Part shown: in pieces, positions 12,089-24,832 of the stretch | Layout: each line of letters begins with the position of its first letter | Numbering within the stretch: the first letter of the stretch is position 1 | DNA from: Magnolia sinica | Lineage: Eukaryota > Streptophyta > Magnoliopsida > Magnoliales > Magnoliaceae | DNA: 64,000 nt | Reading direction: 5' to 3' | Assembly: GCF_029962835.1 (NCBI RefSeq) | Contig: NC_080573.1 | Span: 92,809,501-92,873,500 of the forward strand | The notes under the pieces: generated by a model | The model's database searches: none | What the model was told of the DNA's origin: nothing | The model's input: the letters and a program-made list of their open reading frames with translations, nothing else | Translations under genes and position numbers: made by a program

Positions 12089-15000
12089 CTACAACTCCTC
12101 TGGCAAACCTAATGTTGTCATATATCTCTGTAAATCTTCTCTCAACTGAACTTGTGCTGCAGCTTGGGTTTGTTCAGCTTCAAGAATAATCTTAGCCTGA
12201 TTAGGAACATCGGCTAGTTCTCACTCCATAGAGGTAGCCACTTCTTTATTTTTCATCTACTCAATTCTTTCAATCTCAACAATACAGGCATTGACTTCAA
12301 TTTCTTCTTTAATCTTGCAAATATTTAATTCCTCTTCTTGCTTCTTCACTTCAAGAAAAGTTATCTCCTTCCGCAGAAAAGCGATATAATTTTCAATGAT
12401 CACCCTATTCTTGTCAGAGGCTTTCAGTCTATCATGAAGAGACTGATGCTCAATATCATAACCTGATATTAGGTCATCAGTTCGAGCAATCTTCTCCTTG
12501 AGAGACATTAGTTCTCTTTGACGGTCCAAAATAGCTGGAGCAATGGTTATACTCCGTGCTAATTTCAACTTATTTATGGAATTATAGAACTGTGACAAGG
12601 AATCATGCAAAGGAAGAATGTTGATATGAGCCAGCCTCCCTGAATGATCAAGAATAGCTAAGGCACTGTCTAAGAAGGGCCATTGTGTAGGATCTTTGAA
12701 GGCGCTTACGATAACAGAGATAGCATTCTTGAAGAATACAAGCATAAGAGGTGATACTTTCTCCAAAGAAATTCTATCAGAGATTGTGGCTACAGGTTGG
12801 AATCTGCAGATCCACTTGAAGTTGGCACAATGGTAGTTAAAAAGAAAAGAATTATATAGTTAGAAATGTTAGAATTGAATATATAAGAACCTCAAGAATA
12901 TTTAGAGAGAGAGAGAGAGAGAGAGAAAAGAAGAAGAAGAAGAAGAAGAAGAAAAAGAAGCATACCTTCTCTGGTGGCAATCTGAGAAGTGGCTAGAATA
13001 AAAGATACTCCTGCTTCAGAAGACACAAGTATATCTGCAGTTGCAACCGTAACATTAAGAGATAGTTCATGAACCCCAACACTTGAATCTAAGGTTGTTG
13101 GAGTTGGAATATTAACAGGATCAGAAAAGAATTCCAAACTCCGAGCTACCGGTTGGATGGGAGAAGGACGAGCAATGGGGGATTTCTCAACATGGACAGG
13201 GACATTAGCAATTGCAATAACAACTGGTGGAGCTTGAATAATATCCTGGTTCACTTTTATACTTTGAGGAGAAAATAAATTCTCTGCTTCTACCCGAGTG
13301 TCTGATAAAGGAATTTCTACTTCTTTAGATGCTGAAACTTTCACTATAGTTGAGAGAGTAGTATGGCCCTGAGCAATTACCTCGGCAGCTTCTACAATAC
13401 ATGGGGAATATGAAGCATCGAAAGAGATGAAAATGTTTGCACCCGGAGAAAAACTAGAGCCCTGTAATCAAGCTGTTCTTCTTCAAGAGAAGTCCCTCTA
13501 ACCAAAGAAGAAGCATCTGGATAATCCAACAGAATTTCGATGGGTGAAATATCAGCTCTGACCTCGCCTTCCTCGCCGACATCCACTTCAGCGTCCACTT
13601 CTTGGTTGTCATCTATTAAAATGTCCCCTTCATCAGTCAAGCTAGTAAAGGAAGATCTTTCACTGATTAAAGTATCTGTAGAATAATCTGATGAACTATC
13701 CCCTTCAGAAATTGTTTGTTTTCCCTTGTAAGCAGTCTTTACGGGCTGAAGACGAACACCTCGAGAAGTAGAAGGATGTTGTTGTGCTAAAACTTCTGGA
13801 GATAAAGATTTGGCTCATGAGTGAGTCATGGGAAAAGATGTAGCAGCTGTCTAACTCACAGCAGGAGAGATTTCAGTCGTAGTTTGATCTATAGTAGGGG
13901 GAGCCACAACTATGGTTTGACCCTCTGCCTCTCGATTAGGAGAAGAAAGAATAGCAACGGGAGTCTCAAATTCATCCACAGGAGTGGTTTGTCTTTTTGT
14001 TTGCCTTATGAGATCCAAAGGGGATCCGAAGGCAATCCATCCTTCCAATGTGTTGGGTGGCTTTATATCCCTAATGGGTTCTTCTGTGGAAATCTTCCGA
14101 CAAAGCTACCCTGGAGTTGCGGCATGATCTCTTTCAAAAAGTATCCTATCCTTGTTCTGATCTGTAATTCCTTAATCTGGGAGGAGGAATCCAGATGGGA
14201 CGATTGACAGGGAGACAATTACGCACTAAGTAATAGTGGTGTGACCACCAGCACATCCAGGCGTATGAAACTTGCACCTAATGATTGAATCTAGGAAGGA
14301 CGAAGTGGGAACACGAAGTTTCTAGCCAAAAGTTGTTTCCATATTAGGGCCCAGTTATATGGACCGACCCCGTATCTCTGCATTATACGAGTAACCTCTT
14401 CTCTTGCTTGGGGCATTGTTTGGTCATAACCAAATTGTCTCGCAAACCTACTAGGGTAGTAGGGCTCCCTCCAAAATTTCACTCTTTGTCGAAGGGGAAG
14501 ACTGTAAGATTGAATGCAGATCAGGAAAGTCCTTTCAATGGACTCCAGATCATTATCATCTTCGACTTCCCTGTCTTTAGCTTAATGAGTCAGATGGAAG
14601 GGGGAAAGGTCGATAGATTCCATGTTCTCGATTTTATCAACGATCTATTTGTACGCTTTCTTCACCATTTTCTGCTTAAGATAATAGTGTAAGGGAGGAC
14701 GCTCGGGATTAACACAAGCCTTCTCGGGATCATTATATGTCCATGGAAAGTATATTCCTAACCGACCAGAAAAATAGTGAAATGGGGTGAATGAAGATGT
14801 AGCTCCAACTGCTGGGCTTGAGCAATCCGCCGCGACATTTCCAAAAACTTTGTATAAAGTGCATAAGACAAGGGAGCTTGAGAATTTTTTTCTTGCCTTC
14901 CGTCATGGCTCCTACAGTTACAAATAAAGTTAGGTGAATGGAATCCAACCATTTCGAACTGGGTAAAATGACTAGACTCGGCCAATATGCAAGGAAAGCA

Positions 15001-16387
15001 GCTAGCTCAGTTTCAGGGCTAAAAGTGGCTGGGCCTCTTATTCTTTGGCAAGCGGATTCCAGCTCTGGAGAATGACTGCTAGAAAACCTGAGGAGAAGAA
15101 GAAAAGTATGAGAAAACACATACATGTATGTAAGAGGAAGATAAGAACAGAAAGGGGAAGGGATATTAAAATTATATACCGTAAGTATCTCGAGAAGTGT
15201 GCAAGCCACTGGAGTGGAGATATTTTGTGTACATCGGGAAAGTGTGACATCTCCTTGAAAAGCTCAATAGTAGAGGCAGAAATGTGAGGCACTCTTCCAG
15301 GGGCGACATAAGCAAATTCTGCATTGGTAGGAATATACTCATCAAAGAAAGAGCCTGTGATGGGAAGGCTGACCTTTTGATGAAGATCTCATAGAGTGAT
15401 GCTCACTTCACTGATCAGTAGATGGAAGGAGTTTCTGGCGGAAGACCAGTGCTTCAAAGATCCTTTATAAATCAGGGTATCTTTGTGAAAGAAATCAGAG
15501 GTGGCTTTTATAGCTACATATATGTTCATCGCAATGAGGACTTCTTTGTATTTTTAAAGGATGGCCTTGACCCAGGAGCTATAGAATTGATGTTGAGACA
15601 TGAGACCACGTGTCTTAAATTCATCTTTTCCCCATAGAGAGTCGCGATCGCGAAAGCGCTGTTGGACAGTTTCGAAGTAATGAGTGGGATACAGAGTGTG
15701 GGGATTATAGCATGGAGTGAGGAAGCACATGTATGATATTTGCCCAGTCTTCTGTACCAGACATTTTTCTGTGAGGTAACCTTCTAGAATATTTGGTTCT
15801 TTTATAACCCAATTTGCCGCGTATAAAAGCCAGTTCTGTGTCAAGTGATCAGATGGCTCACTCTGGATCATGGAGACATGATGTTGAAGGTTTAAGGGAA
15901 TAATGATAGTCTCATCCTTATAAGGGTTTTTGAACTTGATCACATCTACCTGAGGTTTGATCATGTCCCAGACATTCTGATAACGTCTCTTATTATGATC
16001 TTTTATCTCCTCCTGAAAAATATCATCTTTGCTCTTCTGCTTCTTGCTCTTTGAAATGGAGGGAGGAGGGGAAGATTCAACAAGAGTGGGGTAAGAATCG
16101 TCGGTTCAAAAGTTGGTAGCAGATTTTGGTTAGTTCTCCCAATCGGATTCATGGCCCTTCGTGGGCGGTCCTTCCAGTTCCCTCATTAGCACGGCATGGC
16201 GAATAGGATCAGTTAGAGGTTGGATTCGATCAGTGAAGTTGATGATTGGTGGAGCTAGTACTTTGAAGGAGGAGTAATTTTCAATAGATTTGGCCCTTTT
16301 CTAAAGACGGTCTTCTGGCAGTTGAGGATCTAAAGATTCAGCAGCATGTTGGTCAGGAGAGGTATGTGGTCTTTTGGAATGAGCCAT
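12089..16387 (-). pseudogene. Antisense plant-mobile-domain (PMD, aminotransferase-like) gene in the Tat element
   Basis: The minus-strand gene starts at ATG 16387 (MAHSKRPHTSPDQ) and ends at TAG 12089. Coding stretches include 15964-15554, then SVSLPITG-like text with GSFFDEYIPTNAEF near 15370. A GT-AG intron (about 15178-15090) leads to ELAAFLAYWPSLVILPSSKW near 14990. KFWREPYYPSRFARQFGYDQ follows at 14480-14420. These are hallmarks of the plant mobile domain, found in plant proteins such as MAIL1 and in extra ORFs of plant Ty3/gypsy elements. The C-terminal part (12766-12257) is a predicted coiled coil rich in E, K and L. A further GT...AG pair lies at about 12965-12815. Several stops and frameshifts show decay. 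Function in the element is unknown. That it belongs to the Tat element rather than to a separate insertion is inferred from position and orientation. Confidence 0.72.
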
Positions 16388-16734
16388 TGGAGAAGCAGGG
16401 AAAATTCAGTAAAGATCGAACACTTGTAAAATTTCAGACTGCAAGTTCAGTTGTGCATAAGTTCAGTTGTGAGTAGGTTCAGTTGTGTGCAAGTTCAGTT
16501 ATGCACAAAGTATCGTTATGCACAGGAACTCGTTAGGCGCAGATGAGTGTTGTGCAGAAGAAGATAGTGCGTGGAAGGAGATGGATGTGAATTCTGAATG
16601 AGCGGAATGGGACCAAGTCTGGCTTATATAGAGCTCCTAGCCTAAGTTATGCACAAACATATGTTGTGCGCTGAGATGGTTGTGCGCAAGATGCATTATG
16701 CGCAAACGTATGATTGTGCACATGGAAGGAAAAG
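16388..16734. repeat. Leader/promoter region with short AGTTCAGTTGTGCA-type repeats
   Basis: Four loose copies of AGTTCAGTT(G/A)TG followed by TGCACAA or TGCGCAA words lie at about 16440-16510. More GTTGTGCGCAA-type words occur to 16725. They surround the TATA box of the antisense gene and could be promoter repeats. No coding region is seen. Confidence 0.5.
16623..16631 (-). promoter_or_regulatory. TATA box of the antisense PMD gene
   Basis: On the minus strand CTATATAAG lies about 236 bp upstream of the ATG at 16387. The distance suits a plant promoter with a 5' leader of about 200 nt. Confidence 0.55.
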
Positions 16735-16907
16735 TACAATTGTAACGATCCCAGTTTTGATAGATAGTGATATGCGTTTATACACATAAACAACCTTTAT
16801 AAGAAAGTAATGAAGCTTAAAATCATCATAACTCATGTTGTCATTGTCCCTAATCATATTAGAAGCACTAAGTTTCAAGGATGAAATTCCCTTTAAGGGG
16901 GGTACAT
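16735..16907 (+). mobile_element. Truncated chromovirus pol end and polypurine tract
   Basis: The end of this stretch reads SFKDEIPFKGG and TTTAAGGGGGGTACAT immediately before a TGTAACACC LTR start. The chromovirus at 56405-56457 has the same layout, with an FFFKGG pol tail and TTTAAGGGGGGTAGAT. It is therefore the last fragment of another chromovirus, with the rest of its body lost upstream. How it joined the Tat/antisense gene block, at about 16735 near TGTAACGATCCC, is unresolved. Confidence 0.6.
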
Positions 16908-19900
16908 TGTAACACCTCATCCTTTCTAGTACTCGGGTGTTACCTTGTAACCAAAGTTAGTATAAATACAAACCTAGCCTATTTGAACATTTACCTTCAT
17001 TATAGCCTAAATTGACCATTAAGAGTAATCTCCATCCAAAGATTACGCCATCTGATTGTTAATTTGGGAGATCCACCGTAGATCTTCATCTCAGTAGTTA
17101 TAAAGTCTTGTGAGCCACTCAAATAGCAAATTTTATGGTCATCAAATCGTTATCCTAGAATAAGAGAAGATCTAAATGATCAAACAGAAATTAAGTGGTA
17201 GGTTGGGACTTATCGAATGAAGGTTAATAACATAGGCTATTCGTATTGTCACATCCAACCATTAATCCGAAATAAAATAAAATAAGTGTAATAAATAAAT
17301 AAATACATAAATTAGTTTGAAAAAGCCTATAATACAACTCCTAATGATAGAACCATCATATTTGAATATAAATATTCAATAATTAAAATTTTAATAATAA
17401 TAATAATAACGTGATTAAGAATATTGTAACAAAAATACTTAAAATTTTAAATGCATATTAGACTATCTTATCAGTAATCCAACCATTGATTTCCAACTAA
17501 GGGACCCTTGGGACCATTTTGACCATTGACGTTTAATCTTAGAATGATCTGATCATCAGATTGATAGAAATCGCCAGTTAAATCATAAAAAATAAAGCAA
17601 AATGGTCCACCTGAGTGTTGGATCTTCCTTAACGCAAATCAGGTGTCCTATCTAAGCATGAGGAAGCAAATGGACGACTTAAATTGTACATATCATCACA
17701 GTGGACCCCACTTTCGATGTGCATGTACACATGCAAGTGATGCACTCGAAGTGCAACGGACTACAGTTCAGGTCAACAAGTTGTTGATCCGACAACAATT
17801 TTAAAAAGGGAGAATTCCCTTCATTTTTCTCACTCGAACCGTCCAAACCGTCCATCATGTTTAGGGGGTATCTTCAACCCAATCCTAGTAAATTCCACAT
17901 GCTAGAACATGTGAATTCACACTACATTTGGCGCAAGTTGGCTGTTTACAGCCACTTCCGAAAATGGGAATCCATTTTCATTGCCGGTCTGGCAATCCGA
18001 TCCACCACTCCTTCCTCAATCTCGACCGTTTGCCTAAGCCAATCACAGCCACACACTGCTGCAACCCTAGCCTCTACCATACTATCTTTTTTTAGAAGTT
18101 TTTCTTCCACCATCGGAAAGAGCAGAAAGAATCATTTCGTTATAAGCATGGAGTAATCTCGAGCGTCCTTTAACTTTTAGAAGCGATTCGAAGCATCCTA
18201 GCAGCCGATTCTAGGGCAATCGATGAGAACATCTCGCTAGAGTTGGGGTTCTCACGAGAAACTTGTGGGTGCACGAGTTAACAGCCGTGGCTGAGATTTT
18301 AGAACCCACTAAGTTTTTGTGCAAGTTCCTCCAAAAATTGGGTCCCGCAGTGTCCAGTGGACTCATCCACACCATTCATACAAATCTGACCAGAGGAATA
18401 GCCATTAAGATGTAATCCGCCATCATCAACCACTCATCTTCCTCAACCGATCAAAAAACCCATCACCGACAAGTGGGTCTCATCCTCTAATCAGAATCCT
18501 CAATCTAGTGGGCCACAACACCTTATGACCATTCATCACAACAAATTATGACCATTCAAACTAAGTCTATTAAGATTAACCGATAACCTGAAAGAAACCG
18601 ATCATACGACTCGGATTAGAACTAATCTTAGAGAATTAATGGTCGACGCTTCTAAGCTTCAATAAGGCTATAAATAGCCTCTTTCTTTTTAGGGCACTTG
18701 CCAAAAATAAAACGGGAGAGAGGAAAAAAAAAAGAGCGCCGCCTACCCATTGCCACATTGAGTGGAGCTAACTCGATCCAAGTCCAGATCCTCTCTGGTC
18801 AAGTGGCAAATGAATGAGAGAGAGAAATAGAAGGAAGAAAAAGAAGGAGAAGGAGAAGATCAGATAGAGAAAGTGAGGAAAAATGGGGGAGAGAGAGAGA
18901 GAGGTTCAAGGTGTTGCCGCTGCTACTGTCGTTGCGGCACCAATGCAAGTCTAGCAGAGTTGCTGCCCGGCGTGCCAAGATAGACTCTATCTGAGTTCAG
19001 GCGCTGGCTGGCTAGGGTGTTGGTCGAAAAGGGAAGAAAGGAGAGAGAGCGATGGGGAAGGAAAAGAGGGTGAGTGATGGTGTGGTGCAGCCACACTCCC
19101 GTCCAAGTGCAAGTCAGAGGCTGTTGGACCGCACCCACTCACCGTGCCAACCCAACTCGGTTTAATGCCAAGATGGGTGTGTGGTTGGCTGAGCTTGGGT
19201 CCGGTCTGGACGTAAGGAAAGGGAAGAAAAAGAATAGATAGAAGAAGTAGGAGAAGAAGAAAGAAATTGAGGTGCCGAGTCAGTGACTCCCCCCTGAGCT
19301 AACTCAATTCATCTCACCAGATTTTGGTGAATTGGGCAACATTTGGTTGAGTCAGGTAGCTGTTGGACGTTTTGGTGGGGAGAGAAAGAGAGTGAGAGAA
19401 GAAAGAAAGAGGAAAAAGGGAAATGAAAAGAAAAGAAGAATCGTGAGAGTAGGGATGACTACTGAGTCTAAGCGAGTCGACTCGGTGAATTGTCGAGTCA
19501 GGCCACTTGGGGAATGTTTTTGGTCTAACAGGGCTGAGTTGAGTTCAACCGAGTCAACTAGGTGAGTCTCTCTCTCAAACCTTTGATTGGATATCTCATT
19601 AAAGCTTTAGTTGGTTAATTAAATTCTTAGTCTCATTTTAGATGTAGTCTAATATCACATTTTCTGTTTTATTATGTTCGAGTTAGAGTAGGCTAGAGTT
19701 GTGTCGTCATCGAGTTCAATCAAGTTATATTTAATCCATCAATCATGGTTCAAATCTAAAATCACGATTTCTCCTCAACCTCCTTGCCTTTTAGCTAGGA
19801 AAATCGTAATTAGAGGTTAGGATCACCCTTCAAGCTTTGCTACATCATGATAGTTAATATTGTTTATTTATATTAATTGATTGCTTAATATAGTATTAAG

Positions 19901-20794
19901 AGGCAATGATAATGAATGTTAGTCTCTACATGTATAGTCATTTACAAAGGATTGTTAATTGGACTTTAATTCAATTATATAAACATGTTATAGATCTCAA
20001 TTACCTCTGATTAGATTAAAATGAACATTTAAGTGTCTAATCTCTATTTAGATTATACGTGGTTCATTTCACCACTTGCGATTACTTTATGGCATTTTTG
20101 GTGGTCCTCGAGCTAGTGGTCATTTATCTTGATAAGATTAGATAGAATGTTTATCGTGGAATTACCATCTTATGGATCCTTAGTGCCTTTGTGGCTTTAT
20201 GGGGATAATCCCATTTTTATTACATCCTTGGGATAAGCTATTTGCCCTAGCGACTATGATAGATTATTTGCCTACGTGGTTTTGACGGAACACTTTCTTA
20301 TGACCCCGCGATGGTAAGTTCCACTTGTAGAACTATAATTGGCCACTAGTTGTGTAGGTTACCTTTAAAGATCCTATTTGTTAGCCTCATGAGCCAGGGA
20401 TGGTAGAATGGGATACTATACCTGAGCTATCGGCCTATGCTAGGTAAGAACTCCCCCCCCAATAGTGACCTTTGAGCTTTCCTAAATTGATTGTTTGAAA
20501 TTGGAATAATAATGGTTGGGCTAATCATGTATTTTCATGGCATGCGGTCTTTTCCAGATGACTGGTTCTCTTTGAGCGTACCTCTGAGTACTTTTCTGGG
20601 TGGCTAGTTCTCCTTGGGGGACTTTTTACCAGCTGGATGTGCATCCATGCATTTAAACAAGATCATCTTTGTGAAATTTATTTAATGAATATGTATCTGA
20701 TGAACCTTATCTGATTTCCATGATAATCATTGTGTAATATTTGTTATACACTGCCTTTGTTAACTTCACTTAATTATCTTGATGATATGATAAA
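16908..20794 (+). mobile_element. 3' LTR of the truncated chromovirus (left part, split by the copia insertion)
   Basis: It begins with TGTAACACCTCATCC after a polypurine tract. It contains a TATA box at 18669, GA-rich leader-like sequence at 18700-19560 and, near 20381-20440, a segment clearly related to 48281-48345 of the other chromovirus LTR (GGGATACTATACCTGAGCTA versus GGGACACCGTGGTCGAGCTG, both followed by TCGGCCTA). The copia element enters at 20795, so the LTR end lies right of the window. The open frames at 17857-18156, 18923-19138 and 19332-19565 have no recognisable domain and low-complexity composition; I do not call them genes. Confidence 0.7.
18669..18676 (+). promoter_or_regulatory. 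TATA box in the truncated chromovirus LTR
   Basis: TATAAATA lies in GGCTATAAATAGCC, followed about 30-60 bp later by a GA-rich leader. The other chromovirus has its TATA box in a similar place in its LTR. Confidence 0.5.
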
Positions 20795-22738
20795 TGAAAA
20801 GGCCGAGCTAAGAGTCCTAGAGGGGGGGGGGTGTATGTCAAATTAAAAATTAAATACAAAATTTAAACAAATATAAATAAAAATAGCACTTAAACAATCC
20901 ATAATGCAGAAATGTAAAACAACCTCAAGTGTACAAGTATTGAGAGGCTGATACAGATATTATTCTAAGGACAACCTTATACCAAAAATCAATGGCTTAT
21001 GGTAGGACAACCTGATTCTTAGAACGGTCTGTGTATAAAAAACTCAAACTAATACAGAGGAATAAAAAAATAAATAGCTAAGGAAATAACTAAGCTATTA
21101 CAACATTCCCACACTTGTATAAAAGAAATTACAACATTGTCTACAAATGCATAAAGGGAAATTACAACATCCACAAAATGAAATATTCAATCAATCACCA
21201 CAAGACCATAAATTATAGTGGTTCGCTTATGTGTACACCAACTATTTAGAAAAATAGCCACACAACTACTCCACTCTTAATATCCTCATACAGTAGATAT
21301 TAGTGTTCACTATGAAAATAGGATTTTCAAGGTTCACCTAAAACCCTCAAAATTGTGTCTTTCAAGTGGGCTTACACAATTCAAAAACCCCACACTCAAG
21401 TTTTCTGGATCACCTCAGACAAACTAAAAGAAAGAGATTTTTCTAGCACAATCTCAATGAAACCAAAACAATGAATTTACAAAACTGTAAAATACTTATC
21501 TAGATATTGTTCTTTTGATGCAGCCCAGAAGAACCAATTCAGAATAGAAGTTCAACATAGATGTTCAATGTTCACACTCACTTATGAAATGGCTCTAAGT
21601 TCTAAATTAATTTTAAATCAAATCACCTTGGGCTAGCTTAATTTGATTTTGATTCCAAGAAATGGGAAAACTCCAATCCCTCTTTCAAATAAAATTGGAA
21701 TGCAGAATACAAAATCAAATGCAAAAAGCTAATTAAAGAGAATATAAAATAAGAACTAGATAGCTTAAGAATATCACTAACTTATCTCTCAGAGCGGTGT
21801 ATTGATTTTGCTTAAATTGGATATCAAACTCAGAAATTTGTGCTCTATTTATAAGTGCAGAAATCGCATCTTCGACTAGTCCAGAGGTCGGTTGGATTGG
21901 TCAAAGGACCAACAAACTTTTAAAAATTTGGGCGCGATAAGATCAGACTGTTCTATGACTGGTCAAAGGACCTACTTGACCGGTCAAGTGGCCTCCACGA
22001 CCGGTCGAGTCCTGTCCATGACTGGTCGTGTGGAACTCAAATTAGTTGCTGGACTTTGAGTCGAGCCAGCAGGACTAGTCGAGCACTGTTCACATGACCG
22101 ATCAAGTAGTCTCCAGGACTGGTCGAGGCTTTAACAAAAAAATCCTGAAAAAAAGTAACAAACTTAGGACTAGTCAAGGATTTCTTGGACCGGTCGAGCC
22201 AGTGTTAGGACTACTCGAATTTAGGCTAAGACTAGTCGAAAAACAGACTATACACTTATAAAATGACCCAATTAAATTATGTATTCAAAATGACCTATCC
22301 TATGGTCAATCTAGGGTCATTCATACCTTGTAAGCAATATATGAACATTGAATCTTCTTTTGCTTTAGATGATAGTCGTTCTTTGAAGTTCATGAAGTTT
22401 GAGATCTTGACATATGAGAAGCTTGAACTTGAGACCGTTTGAAGCTTGAAATTGAAGTAATTGTCTTGTATTCCAACATGAGTTTTGAGTACCAAAGTGA
22501 AGACTATTGCCTTGCCTTTAGATGTAGCTTTGAAACCTTGAACTTTGAAGTTTGAAGGAGTGAACTATGTACTTGAACATGTATATCTCTTGATCTTGCA
22601 TTTGAAGTTCTTGAGGTAAAGACCTTTAATCTTGTATATGAGATGCAATGTCTTGAATTTGTAGATGAGCTACACAAGACACAGATTCCAAGAGGTTTTG
22701 GCACTACAAAATTTGGCAATAATAGGAGCTAGAAAACA
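20795..22738 (-). repeat. 3' LTR of the copia element
   Basis: The LTR of about 1944 bp reads TGTTTTCTAGC at its minus-strand start and ends CCTTTTCA. Its first part on the plus strand matches 34948-35067 plus 63558-64000 with few differences. Near its 3' end is a C run (10 G on plus at 20822-20831) that has 14 bases in the other LTR. A dense cluster of ACCGGTCGA-like palindromic words lies at 21870-22230. The exact start at 22738 rests on the TG...CA rule. Confidence 0.8.
21865..22240. repeat. Palindromic GACCGGTCGAG motif cluster in the copia LTR
   Basis: About a dozen variants of GACCGGTCGA, GACTAGTCGA or GACTGGTCAA are spaced roughly 20-40 bp apart. The core is close to self-complementary. 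Related words recur at 24548-24712 inside the same element. Confidence 0.7.
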
Positions 22739-22750
22739 TAATACTTACGA

Positions 22751-22761
22751 TCTCCCCCTTT
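22751..22761 (-). other. Polypurine tract of the copia element
   Basis: On the minus strand AAAGGGGGAGA lies just before the 3' LTR. This is the second-strand priming site and fixes the element's orientation. Confidence 0.7.
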
Positions 22762-23233
22762 GTCAAATTTGTGACAAAACAAACTTCATTTAAAATAAGC
22801 ATAATATGCACAATAAAGAATCATGCATCAATTATCAATATAAACCAGTTACAACCTGGTTAAAGAATCATGCACCAATTATTAACAGGTCAAAATAATT
22901 CACATCTACTCCCCCGACAATACTCTCCCTTACTTACTCCCCCATACAAAAAATAATAATGGATAGCTACTTATCCACAATTCATACATATCATAAGCTT
23001 GATAAAATTCTCCCCCTTTTTGTCACAACATGACAAAGGAAGGAACCAATAAATAAAAGTGAAAGTAAATAAATAAGGAATAATAAGAAGAGTAACGAGG
23101 AATAAATGAACAAGATATTCAAGATAGTAAATCCATAAACAAGCATTGTTCAAGCATGATCAACCATGTTCAACCCAGAAAACAAAAGAAATTCAAGTAT
23201 CATAAAAGTTATTACAAACCACATAAGTAAATA
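22762..23233 (-). other. Spacer between extra ORF and polypurine tract
   Basis: AT-rich sequence with TTTGTCACAA words; no coding signal seen. Confidence 0.5.
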
Positions 23234-24340
23234 CTAATCAGAACCCGAAGAAGGAACAGGTATGATAGGATCAAGTTGATGAAGTCCCTTGTTAAGGCGC
23301 CTAAGATATTTGCGCATATATTTGAATTGCAAATCATGGGATACATTCATGTTTTCTACCTTCTCCTCAAGCAAGCGCAACCACGCATCAAAGTCAGATG
23401 GTTGATAATCGGGATCATCTGCTGAATTGGATTCGATCTCATTAAAAATATCATCCATATTGATGTCATCTGGAGGCAAATCACCTTCTTCTTCATTTGC
23501 TGCATCAGCTCCACTAGCACCCACATTGACTTGGCTTAGGGCCAACTTCATATTCATCTTATTAATATTGGAGTTGTTGAATGGTAGGTGATGAATGAGA
23601 GCTTCTCGTACAGGCATAGCCACTAAACTATAGGTGGCCAACACAATCATAAGATACGTGAAGGGAATGTCACTGTGTCCTGGATGGAGATGGAACTGAA
23701 TGATGCAATGACAAATCAAGGAAGGAAGACATATAGATGTACCAGAGATGATGGAATGAAGAATATGAACCATGAATGTAGTGATTTTGATTTTGTTACC
23801 AGAACGAGGATAAACATTTGAAATAAATATCCTATGAAGGACTCTGTATCTAGGTAACAAATACTTTGAGGCAAGCGCATTTCTATTAGTATTCCATTCC
23901 GCATCTACATTGCATAAATCTCTAGTAAGCATACGTTTCTTAGTTTTAGATCGTTTTGCTATTAGAGTGCTAATACGAATACCTTCATCATTGACAGGTA
24001 AATCCATTAAGCTAGAGATAAGATGTCGATCCACATCAATTGGACCTTCTCTGGTTGAGATAGTGAATATCAAATTTTCAGTAGAAAAATCAGTAATACA
24101 AGCATACATTGCTTGCCCAATGGAGCGGTATGCCGGCCCACCCTAATGCAGTATGTTATCCCATCCTACAGATTGAATGAGAGGAAGGATATCAAACGGA
24201 GCTAAGTGATCAAAATTAACAGGTCGTTTAACTATAACATTGCGCAACCTAATATCCCGTACATAAGAGGGATCATCTTCAGGTGACCGGAGGTGGCGCA
24301 CTGTTATAGGAGTTGATCGAGAAGTAGAAGGACCTACCAT
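23234..24340 (-). pseudogene. Extra ORF of the copia element, putative plant transposon protein-like
   Basis: The frame runs from ATG 24340 to a stop at 23234 with one internal stop (TAA at 24145-24143), so about 368 codons. Readable landmarks are RPVNFDHLAPFDILPLIQSV, then YACITDFSTENLIFTI, HLISSLMDLPV and LHRIFISNVYPRSGNK. These align by eye with the extra ORF at 50243-51475 of a gypsy element (YANISDPSLEPLQFKI, ALISQLLNVSLG, LHHMCTFNVYPRWSNR). The C-terminal third is acidic and ends with a charged helix. I recall this type in databases as 'putative plant transposon protein domain'. It sits where SIRE elements carry an envelope-like ORF, but no signal peptide or membrane anchor is evident. 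Function is unknown. Confidence 0.7.
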
Positions 24341-24832
24341 CCATTTGTACCAAAGATAACAAAGAACAAAGAGATTACAAAAGAGGTAGAGAGGGTTTTC
24401 ACTAGATCAGATTTTTTATAAGAAATCCCCAAAAACTACTATGAATCAAGAAATAAACCACACCAATGATGAAAAGGGAGTGCAAAGAACTTGATTCTAT
24501 AAGGAAAATGAAAAACATGCACTAACCTTGAAGAAATAGGATATGGGTTCGACCGGTCGACCTAAGAGCCGTTGGAGAAGACACCCAAAATGAGGAAAAA
24601 GTGATTTTTTTCCCAAATAAAGCACCAAACCCGCGCTACATGGCTAGTCGAGTATATGCTCGACCAGTTGTATCACGACTGGTCCAGTATGTACTCGACT
24701 GGTCGTGCATAGCCCAAAATATGCAATTTTCATAAAATTTAAAATTTTAAACATTTAAAATAACAAATATATACATTATGATACAAAAATGCATGAATAA
24801 TCAATTCATATTGCACATACCAAGATCAAATT
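24341..24832 (-). other. Spacer with further ACCGGTCGA-like words
   Basis: Between pol and the extra ORF, words such as CGACCGGTCGA (24550), CTAGTCGAG, CGACTGGTCC and CGACTGGTCG occur at 24548-24712, matching the LTR cluster at 21865-22240. It may be the untranslated leader of a subgenomic message for the extra ORF. No gene is seen. Confidence 0.5.

Noticed and set aside
14408..14692. A plus-strand gene of 94 codons
   Set aside because: It is the shadow of the antisense PMD gene, whose minus frame carries recognisable family motifs at the same place.
19332..19565. A 77-codon plus-strand gene
   Set aside because: GA-rich low-complexity sequence inside an LTR, with basic residues only and no domain.
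23234..24340. A retroviral envelope gene in the copia element
   Set aside because: The position fits an envelope-like ORF, but I see no signal peptide, transmembrane anchor or coiled-coil fusion region. The better match is the extra ORF at 50243.
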